This document shows, one piece after another, positions 56,564 through 64,000 of a stretch of 64,000 bases of DNA. Where the stretch lies: the NCBI RefSeq assembly GCF_958979055.1, contig NC_084897.1, positions 22,441,628-22,505,627 on the forward strand, read 5' to 3'. Both the position numbers and the translations under genes were made by a program. The notes below the pieces were generated by a model. That model saw nothing but the letters and a program-made list of their open reading frames with translations. It did not search any database and had not been told where the DNA came from. How positions within the stretch are numbered: position 1 is the first letter of the stretch; each line of letters begins with the position of its first letter. Source of the stretch: Alnus glutinosa (taxonomy: Eukaryota > Streptophyta > Magnoliopsida > Fagales > Betulaceae).

Positions 56564-59262
56564 TCAACCAAGCACCTTGTCTACTCTGAAGGAATCCATG
56601 ACTTGGCGAAGATCATTTTCCTCTTCCAAGAATACATTTTCAGGTGTTTGCAGCCTCAGCTCGTACAGCCGATTGTTTTCGACTCCAAGAACTGAAAGGT
56701 AGCGCCGGTCCCATTCCAAACGAACCACACGTTCTTGTGGCATAACAGCCAGCTCATTGTTGCTTGCATATGACTTTATGTTTACCTAATAGCAACACAA
56801 TCCAATACACATTATTAAGAAATCAAACAACTGTAGTTAAATTCGTGACCCAAAAAAAAAAAAAGAGAAGGGAAAATCCTACATTGATATTCTTGCAGAA
56901 CAATCTAGAAGAAAATGATCAAAAAACACATGTTAGAAAGTTTTTGCGACATGGACAATGTACAACTCATTTCATGTTGCGCATTGGTTCAATAATATAA
57001 GTGCATACAAATGGCACATCCCTCATCCAGTACCCCTTCATATGCACTCTTCTTCTACTGCCTTACTTTCTATAACAAAAGATTTCAACACCTGATTCTG
57101 TCAAATATGACACAACACAGCTAATCCTGAAAAGTGATAATCAACACAAGCCGATCCAATCCGACCAGACAATCTTAATCACTACTAAGCAATTAACATT
57201 TGCAACACTTGAAATACCTTACCTCGACTTGATAGTATGTCCTCCCATCATCAGCAACATTCGAAGATGTGGAAAGAATATTCGATTCACGCCTGACACC
57301 AAGTCTCGTAGACATGAACTCTGTCAAATACTGCTTAAGTACTTTCTGTCCGGCTTCTTGAGGCGGACCCAAGTCTTCAACACTCTTGTACTTGGAGGAT
57401 GAGGGAGAGGACATCTCCACAGAGATATTTTCATCAAGAATATAAGGGTCCCTGAAGAATATGTCAGCCCCAGCACCTCGGACTTGAATCCAGTTCTGAG
57501 GGTACTTAAATGAATAGCCGTCAAAAGTATCTATGTATTCTCTGAGCCCAACGGATGGTTCAGCAAATGCAGCATCAGGCAAACTAACTCCTGAGAAGAA
57601 ATAACTTGACAAGATTAAGGCCACCGCATTCCTCCTGGGAACTGCAAAAGCTTTAGTCTGATTATATATTAGAAAACGCATAATCAAGCGACATTGCAGA
57701 TTACTCCATATTGTGGAACGTAGAAACCTAAGCAAATGCATGTAGAATACTACTTCATAAAACATGCAGCTGCAAATTGTACACACAACAGCCATTTATC
57801 ACCACACAGGATGCTCAACATGAAAAGACCTCATAAGTCATAATCAGACTGTTAGAATATTTTCTTTATTGGGCTTACATTGATTGTGGGTTTTGATGTG
57901 CTAAAACGGTTGGACAGACAACCTAGAATGATGGGCCCAAATATTATTGAGTGATCATTTAGTTGTTGGGCTTTATACACCTTAATCGTGTAGGAACAGG
58001 ATTCCTACGGGACATGGTAAACATACTAACAATATGTACTCTGTACCCTGAGTTTGTGATGGTTGACTCTATTTGGATTTGGTTTTACATATATAAGCTA
58101 GGTCTTCTCCTCTCCAGATACACAAAACCCTATTCTCATTAGTGGAAAATTTTGGCATGCCACATTGACGGCCACCTTAAGAGAGGAGTAAGGAGGGGAA
58201 GACTTGATTGCTAATATTTGTAATGACTTAGGAAAAAGCGCTAACTATATCTGTGTTATCATTTCAAAAGGACTAATTAATTTTGGAGCTTTTCTAGAAT
58301 TCTTTATAAAGTCTAGTTTCACATAGTAACTAGACAATGTGAGACTTAGCACTCATAACTATCCTTATAAATCACCTACTTTATGTGGGCTACTCCTCAT
58401 CTTCCCAATATGGGACTGGAGTGTCACAAAAAAAAAAAAACTAATCATATATGTGCTATTACTTTAAAATGACTAGTTAATTTTAGAACTTCCCTAGAAT
58501 CCCTTCTAAAGTCTAGTTTCACTAGTAACCAGGCAATGTGAGACTTAACACTCATAACTATCCTTATAGACCATCCACTTTATGAGCTACTTCTCATCTT
58601 CCTAATATAAGAACAAGGTGTTACAATATTATTTTTGCAGTATACCTTATTCAACAATAATACAATATCATGGAGATGGCGTCTCCAGGTATTCCTGAGC
58701 TCTGCAATTTATTTATTTTTTATCTATGTTTTAATATTTTTTTTCTATAACGAGGAACTCCTCCAATACAGAACCACTCCGTGTACCTACCAATGTCAGG
58801 AAAACCTATCTATGTTCTAATATTCTGGCATGATTGTTTTAGAATTAACACAAACGTCTCTCACGACAATACATAGGCTAACCCTCCTTATGGCTGTCAA
58901 CAAGTACGAGGGGAAGTAACAATTGCTAAAATGATTAAGAAACAAAGCCTGTCTTTAGCAATTCAATTCTTTCTTCCTTTTACTTAAAAAATAATAATAA
59001 TAAAATCTTATCTTTTGTTTTCATTTCCCCATACTTTCCTACAAACTCTCCCCCCACCCTTTCTTAACTAGAAGAAATTCTAAATTGTGAGATTTCGGAA
59101 CTCGAGCTTGGCTAATCGACAATGTCTTATTGCTATGCAGACTCTTGGTGTCACTAATCCAACTTAATCACCGCACCCACCAGTCTGAAATAGAACTACT
59201 GTCGCTTTGGTAGTCCAGAAAAATAAGGAAATAGAAGCAAAATAAATAAATAAAGTTATCTA

Positions 59263-59299
<37 letters not shown>

Positions 59300-59497
59300 C
59301 TTTTAGCATTGAAGTAAATTTGGGAGATTTACCGCCTGGGCTTGGCAAGAGATTGAGCGGCAGCGGGTGGAGTCGGAGGAACGGTTGATGAGGCAGCGCG
59401 TGAAGTGGCGGGGAGGAAATGGGGTCGTAAAGCGAGTTGAACCGGCGGTTGGGTGAGTCGGAGGAGGAGGAGCGAAGGAGTCCACGATGGTCGCCAT
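56564..59497 (-). CDS. PsbP-domain protein, thylakoid lumen (PPD2-like)
   Basis: Three exons: 59497-59333, 57657-57223, 56785-56564; 273 aa. Exon 1 is a Ser/Thr/Arg-rich chloroplast transit peptide. Exon 2 starts with a second targeting signal: twin Arg in VPRRNAVALILSSYF, a hydrophobic core, and DAAFA before EPSVG, so Tat-type import to the lumen with cleavage after about residue 87 is likely. The PsbP domain follows: YIDTFDGYSFKYPQNWIQVR, FFRDPYILDENISVEMSSPS, FMSTRLGVRRESNILSTSS, LEWDRRYLSVLGVENNRLYE and a final DLRQVMDSFRVDK. PsbP-domain proteins assist photosystem assembly or thylakoid complexes; the subtype is a guess. Intron 1 (1.7 kb) is repeat-rich. It is divergent from the PPR gene, with 216 bp between start codons. 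Confidence 0.88.
57850..58180. mobile_element. LTR retrotransposon fossil (LTR fragment, Ty1/copia-like) in PPD2-like intron 1
   Basis: Starts TGTTAGAATATTTTC, a common copia LTR start, and carries a TATA-like CATATATAAGC and a CT-rich leader-like stretch. No internal genes and no second LTR are seen. It looks like an old solo or truncated LTR. Confidence 0.45.
58219..58428 (+). repeat. Interspersed repeat of the TGTAAC family, copy 4
   Basis: In intron 1 of the PPD2-like gene. Starts TGTAATGACTTAGG, ends GGAGTGTCACA. Shares AATGTGAGACTTAGCACTCA and CTTATAAATCACCTACTT with the ferroportin-intron copies. Confidence 0.7.
58441..58625 (+). repeat. Interspersed repeat of the TGTAAC family, copy 5
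   Basis: Follows copy 4 after an A run, same orientation, 5' end missing. Ends AAGGTGTTACA. Shares TTAAAATGACTAGTTAATTT and CAATGTGAGACTTAACACTC. Confidence 0.65.
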
Positions 59498-59713
59498 TTC
59501 AGAGAGGAACAGAGGAAGGAGAGGGAGAGTCCACTCCTTGAAAATCCAAAAGAGAAAGGATCGGATAAGGAGGGTCAGGATAAGATGGGGTGGGGTTCAG
59601 TGAGCTTGTTATACATGTGTCTCTCTATGATTGGCTCTGTCAATGAAGGACTTCTTTAAAACGGAAAATGGGTAAATTAGGTGGCAATTAAGCGGATAGA
59701 CGGCTATGAACCT
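59498..59713. promoter_or_regulatory. Short divergent intergenic region between PPD2-like and DYW PPR genes
   Basis: Only 216 bp separate the two start codons, so both 5' UTRs and promoters must share or overlap it. No obvious TATA box on either side. Plus-strand CTTGTTATACATGTG near 59605 and purine-rich sequence near the PPD2-like leader are all that stand out. Confidence 0.6.
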
Positions 59714-62107
59714 ATGAATTTTATGAAAGTGAACTCTGTTTCCTCTACAGCTATAAAATCAGCTTTGAATCGCCAACCCACCTTCAGACCAAGCACAAAT
59801 CTCTCAATCCTAGATACCCAGTTGGTCAAATGCCAAAATCTCAAGCATTTGAACCAAATCCTGTCCCAGATGATCCTCACCGGCTTCATCAGAGACACCT
59901 TTGCCGCCAGCAGAGTCCTCAAATTCTCTGCTTACTCACCCTTCATTCACATCGATCACTCCCGCCGAATCTTCGACCACATTGAGGACACAAATGAGTT
60001 CATTTGGAACACCATGATGAGAGCATATGTACAGAGAAATTCACCTGGAAAGGCTATATCTTTGTACAAATTGATGTTGGATGAGACTGTGGGTGGCGAT
60101 AATTACACATACCCAATTCTAGTTCAAGCCTGCGCTATCCGGTTATCGGAATTTGAAGGGAAACAGATGCATGATCATGTTTTGAAAGTGGGTTTTGATT
60201 CGGATGTTTATGTACAGAACACGTTGATTAATATGTATGCGGTTTGTGGGAAGATGGGTGATGCGCGTCGCTTGTTTGATGAAAGTCCTATATTGGATTC
60301 AGTTTCATGGAATTCGATTTTGGCAGGGTATGTTCAGATAGGGGATGTTGAGAATGCTAGGTATGTATATGATAGGATGCCGGAGAGGAACACAATTGCT
60401 TCAAATTCTATGATTGTGTTGTTAGGTAGGACAGGTCACCTGATTGAGGCTTGTCAGTTCTTTAATGAGATGCCAGAGAAAGACATGGTATCTTGGAGTG
60501 CGCTGATTTCTTGCTATGAGCAAAATGAGATGTATGAGGAGGCTTTGGTTTTGTTTGTGAAGATGATGGCTAATGGAATTATGGTGGATGAGGTTGTGGT
60601 GGTTAGTGTTCTTTCTGCGTGTGCGCATTTATTAGTTATCAAGACAGGAAAAATTGTCCATGGCTTGGTTGTGAAAATTGGAACTGAATCTTATGTTAAC
60701 CTTCAAAATGCTTTTATTCACATGTATTTAACTTGTGGAGACATAGTGGCAGCCCAAAAACTGTTCAATGCAGGCTGCCACTTGGACCAGATATCTTGGA
60801 ACTCTATGATCTCTGGGCACTTGAAATGCGGATCAGTTGAAATTGCCAAGGAGTTATTTGATTCCATGCCCAATAAGGATATTGTGTCTTGGAGTGCAAT
60901 GATATCAGGGTATGCTCAACATGACCGTTTCTCGGAGACTTTGGCATTGTTCCAGGAGATGCAGCTTGAGGGAATCAGCCCTGACAACGCCTCTTTGGTT
61001 AGTGTGATATCAGCTTGCACTCGGCTTGCTGCCCTCGACTTAGGCAAATGGATTCATGCTTATATAAGGAAGAATGCTCTAAAGGTTAATATCATTTTGG
61101 GTACAACCCTTATAGACATGTACATGAAATGTGGGTGTGTAGAAAATGCAATGGAAGTTTTCTATGGCATGGAGGAAAGGGGGGTTTCTACTTGGAATGC
61201 TCTCATTCTTGGTTTGGCAATAAATGGTTTGGTAAATAAGTCACTTGGCATGTTCTCTGAGATGAAGAAATGTGGTGTAGTGCCCAATGAAATAACATTT
61301 TTGGGAGTTCTTGGGGCTTGTAGACACATGGGTTTAGTTGATGAGGGGCGTCGGCATTTCAATTCCATGATTCAAGAACACAAGATAGAACCCAATGTTA
61401 AGCACTATGGATGCATGGTTGATCTTTTAGGGCGCGCAGGTATGCTCAAAGAAGCAGAGAAACTCATTGAAAGTATGCCCATGGCACCAGACGTTGCTAC
61501 CTGGGGTGCCTTGCTTGGGGCTTGCAAGAAACATGGTGACAATGAAATGGGGGAGAGAGTCGGAAGAAAGCTCATTGGGTTTCAACCTGACCATGATGGG
61601 TTCCATGTGTTACTGTCCAATATATATGCTTCAAAAGGTAATTGGGATGATGTTCTTGAAGTTAGGGGGATGATGATGCAACATGGGATGATGAAGATCC
61701 CAGGTTGTAGCATGATTGAAGCAAATGGAGTAGTTCATGAATTTCTAGCAGGAGATAAGACACACCCTTGGATAAATGAGATTGAGGATAAGTTGGATGA
61801 AATGGCTAAGAAACTGAAAATGGAAGGTTATGCACCGGACACAAATGAGGTTTCCCTTGACATTGATCAAGAAGAGAAGGAAACATCTCTGTTTAGGCAT
61901 AGTGAGAAGCTTGCAATCGCCTTTGGGCTTATTGCTACCAGTCCACCAACACCAATAAGGATCATGAAGAATTTGCGAATATGTAATGATTGCCATACAG
62001 CAGCTAAGTTCATCTCTAGAGCTTTTAATCGCGAAATTGTGGTGAGAGATCGGCATCGCTTTCACCACTTTAAGCAGGGTGGTTGTTCATGCACGGACTA
62101 TTGGTAG
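59714..62107 (+). CDS. DYW-type pentatricopeptide repeat protein
   Basis: Intronless, 797 aa. The start is the first ATG in the long frame; an 11-codon extension would need a GTG start. PLS-class PPR motifs fill the protein (IWNTMMRAYVQRNSPGKAIS, VSWSALISCYEQNEMYEEAL, STWNALILGLAINGLVNKSL). E and E+ motifs follow (VATWGALLGACKKHGDNEMG). The DYW deaminase-like domain has HSE at 729-731, CNDCH at 757-761 and the terminal DYW. Such proteins mark specific cytidines for C-to-U editing in chloroplast or mitochondrial RNA. The N-terminus (Ser/Lys/Arg, few acids) fits organelle import, but the organelle and target site cannot be read. Divergent from the PPD2-like gene. Confidence 0.94.
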   Translation: MNFMKVNSVSSTAIKSALNRQPTFRPSTNLSILDTQLVKCQNLKHLNQILSQMILTGFIRDTFAASRVLKFSAYSPFIHIDHSRRIFDHIEDTNEFIWNTMMRAYVQRNSPGKAISLYKLMLDETVGGDNYTYPILVQACAIRLSEFEGKQMHDHVLKVGFDSDVYVQNTLINMYAVCGKMGDARRLFDESPILDSVSWNSILAGYVQIGDVENARYVYDRMPERNTIASNSMIVLLGRTGHLIEACQFFNEMPEKDMVSWSALISCYEQNEMYEEALVLFVKMMANGIMVDEVVVVSVLSACAHLLVIKTGKIVHGLVVKIGTESYVNLQNAFIHMYLTCGDIVAAQKLFNAGCHLDQISWNSMISGHLKCGSVEIAKELFDSMPNKDIVSWSAMISGYAQHDRFSETLALFQEMQLEGISPDNASLVSVISACTRLAALDLGKWIHAYIRKNALKVNIILGTTLIDMYMKCGCVENAMEVFYGMEERGVSTWNALILGLAINGLVNKSLGMFSEMKKCGVVPNEITFLGVLGACRHMGLVDEGRRHFNSMIQEHKIEPNVKHYGCMVDLLGRAGMLKEAEKLIESMPMAPDVATWGALLGACKKHGDNEMGERVGRKLIGFQPDHDGFHVLLSNIYASKGNWDDVLEVRGMMMQHGMMKIPGCSMIEANGVVHEFLAGDKTHPWINEIEDKLDEMAKKLKMEGYAPDTNEVSLDIDQEEKETSLFRHSEKLAIAFGLIATSPPTPIRIMKNLRICNDCHTAAKFISRAFNREIVVRDRHRFHHFKQGGCSCTDYW

Positions 62108-63353
62108 CAATGTTACACTCGAAGCAAATTAATTTCAAAGTTACTCACCTGTTGCTGTGATTATTCCCCGAGAGCTTGGCCAGTTCTGAATTCTGATTGT
62201 ACCAAACATCTGCTTCACCTGTGCTTGATGCTTTACAGTTCCAAGTTGCACGCCAGTGAAGCACCATGGCAGCAGTTTATGGCTTGGTGACAATGATTGA
62301 TGTACCACCTCCCTCATGAGATTTGAAGGCAGTGCCCTTAATTGTGCCAGATAAAAAGGACACTTTTTTTGGGAGGAGGTTGGGGGTTAAAACCTATAAA
62401 TGGTGGAGTTTTCTGATAAGAAAATTCTCCATTTGTGGTCCTAATGCTACAAATAGACCAATGGTGGATTGATTCATTACTGCATCCAACTATATGATAC
62501 TGATTGAGGCCAAGTCACATTGGCATTCAGAAATACTATCGAATTACTCCAGAGAACTAACTTTAGGAAAGATTACCTTTAGACTTGAAACTTGAAAGCA
62601 TTGGGAAGGAGCTTTGGAGGAATCTATTTCTTCGGTGAGGTTGGACACTGGTCTGTTTGGGGTGAAATGTGTACTCTGTAGGAGGAAAGTTCTTCATGGC
62701 AATTGTTTTTGTAGGATCCTGTCCAGCACAAGAGAGGCTGTTGAATTGATCTTTCACTGCCTAATGGCTTATATTACCTGCTTGCTCCTCAAACATTTAT
62801 TAATGCCATAAGTTTTAAAATGCTTAGACCAAATTTATAGAAGACAGATTTCTCAATTTTTGGTTATGCTCTTCATTTTCACTCCATCTTGCATTAACCA
62901 GAGGCAGATGAGAAATGGTTTGAAGAAAGTAGAAAAGTGAATGACAGCCACAATTAACAAGAAAAGTTTTACCAGTGAACCAATTTATGTGTTTTGCTGC
63001 CAAACAACACGCGAGTACATTGACAATAATATCTGTCATCTTTAATTTAGTTGCAGCATATAATGAGAGGATGCGAGTTAATTTCCTGAATCTTCAGTGA
63101 TGCCCTCCTTTTGAAGGCTTTGATGTAGCAAAGTGTGAAATTCGTCATTAACACTTCTTGATTTACGTTTTCCCCTCTTTCACTGGATTTAGATGTACCA
63201 AAATTTTACTTCTCAAGAGACCCTCACAAAGAATTCCTTCCTCTTTCCTTTCTTGTACCCAACGTAAGGTTGTATAGGATAACCTAATAGTGTTCCAGAA
63301 CCATAACATCTTTATCAATATGGCTTTCAAACCCCTTTAACTTCAGATTTCGT
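62108..63353. other. Gap between convergent PPR genes
   Basis: Holds the 3' flanks of both PPR genes. No repeat ends, RNA gene or supported frame seen. Confidence 0.6.
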
Positions 63354-64000
63354 TTAAGTCCCATCTTCTAGGTCATGGATTAAGCAATCCAAATCAGGTA
63401 CATATCCTGATTCCCTCATATGACAAATCAACAAATCCAAAACTCTATACACCCACTTTATGTGTGAACCCATTTTATCTCCAACAACAAAACTATGAAC
63501 CTCGTCTTTTACCTCGATCCAGCTCCTCCCAGCCTCTTTCTTACTCCTCATCCCTCTCATCAACTTCCTGATATCTGCAAACTCCCCCCACTTACCTTCA
63601 GCTGCATATAGATTTGACAGCATCACGTAAGTACCCACCATATTTGGCCTCAAATCTAATACCTTTCGAGCTGCCAATTTGCTCAAATTCGTAAGCTTAT
63701 GTGCTTTACAAGCTCCAAGAAGTGCCCCCCAAACAGACTCATCAGGTTTAAATGGCATGCTCTCTATTAGTTGGTAAGCCTCCTTAACTCGCCCTGCACG
63801 CCCCAGCAGATCCACAACACAACCATAAATCTCCTGATTTGGGGTGATTTTATAATCACCCTTCATTGATTCGAAGTACCTCAAACCTTCATCTACAAGT
63901 CCAGCATGGCTGCAAGCACTCAGAACCGCCATAAACACAATCCTATCAGGTCTAATACCTGATCTAATCATCGCATCATACAAGTCAACAGCCTCTCTTC
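63354..64000 (-). CDS. PPR protein, E-class, C-terminal part (PGN-like); cut by window end
   Basis: The frame ends at 63354 and is open to the window edge. It encodes the last PPR motifs (MIRSGIRPDRIVFMAVLSAC, NQEIYGCVVDLLGRAGRVKE) and the E/E+ region (DESVWGALLGACKAHKLTNL, YVMLSNLYAAEGKWGEFADI, GRSWIEVKDEVHSFVVGDKM). It stops at LIHDLEDGT with no DYW domain. Arabidopsis PGN (At1g56570), which lies near AP3-mu and galactinol synthase 2, also lacks DYW, and position suggests this is its counterpart. That is inference from order and family only. The start codon lies beyond the window. Confidence 0.85.
   Translation of the reverse strand, partial: REAVDLYDAMIRSGIRPDRIVFMAVLSACSHAGLVDEGLRYFESMKGDYKITPNQEIYGCVVDLLGRAGRVKEAYQLIESMPFKPDESVWGALLGACKAHKLTNLSKLAARKVLDLRPNMVGTYVMLSNLYAAEGKWGEFADIRKLMRGMRSKKEAGRSWIEVKDEVHSFVVGDKMGSHIKWVYRVLDLLICHMRESGYVPDLDCLIHDLEDGT

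Noticed and set aside
58219-58625. Cassandra-type TRIM for the TGTAAC repeats
   Set aside because: The ends resemble it, but no 5S rRNA-like internal promoter block was found in any copy.
59681-59713. GTG start for the DYW PPR gene 11 codons upstream
   Set aside because: Plant nuclear genes use ATG; the first in-frame ATG is at 59714.
1-64000. tRNA, rRNA, CRISPR or bacterial-type operon
   Set aside because: No cloverleaf, rRNA block or spaced direct-repeat array was seen; all signals are those of a plant nuclear chromosome.

Overview
The window is nuclear DNA of a flowering plant. It has GT-AG introns with AT-rich interiors, chloroplast-targeted proteins, a DYW-type pentatricopeptide repeat (PPR) protein, plant L1-type LINEs and many small inverted-repeat elements. 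The proteins read like a woody eudicot, probably a rosid; the species cannot be fixed from sequence alone.

Layout, left to right. 1-5750: AT-rich intergenic DNA with MITE-like repeats. 5753-12197 (-): 13-exon gene for a plastid ferroportin-like carrier (IREG3/MAR1 type, 592 aa). 12198-16938: repeat-rich gap. 16939-17502 (-): single-exon pectinesterase/invertase inhibitor. 19354-20655 and 26747-28072 (-): two galactinol synthase genes of four exons each (339 and 341 aa), an unequal tandem pair. 33090-37543 (-): ten-exon CSP41B gene, chloroplast stem-loop binding protein, 378 aa. 38823-44814 (+): 5'-truncated, nearly open LINE. 45123-48651 (+): ECHIDNA/TVP23-type trans-Golgi membrane protein, 183 aa. 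49946-54149 (+): AP-3 complex subunit mu, 415 aa, with one apparent GC-AG intron. 56564-59497 (-): PsbP-domain thylakoid lumen protein, 273 aa. 59714-62107 (+): intronless DYW-type PPR protein, 797 aa. 63354-64000 (-): C-terminal part of a second PPR protein that runs off the window.

Gene order matches Arabidopsis. PMEI, galactinol synthase, CSP41B and ECHIDNA lie together near At1g09330-At1g09370. AP3-mu, galactinol synthase 2 and the PPR gene PGN lie together near At1g56570-At1g56600. This window seems to keep the unfractionated order that Arabidopsis split over two duplicated blocks (from memory, not searched).

The galactinol synthase duplication is larger than the gene. Its upstream flank, and even pieces of a CSP41B intron, recur between the two copies at 24978-25680. 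Unit A therefore once included CSP41B sequence and lost its exons. The two synthase genes are almost identical except in the last 35 codons and in promoter details.

No defence system, operon, CRISPR array or other novel machinery was seen. The interesting material is gene duplication, repeat structure and splicing.
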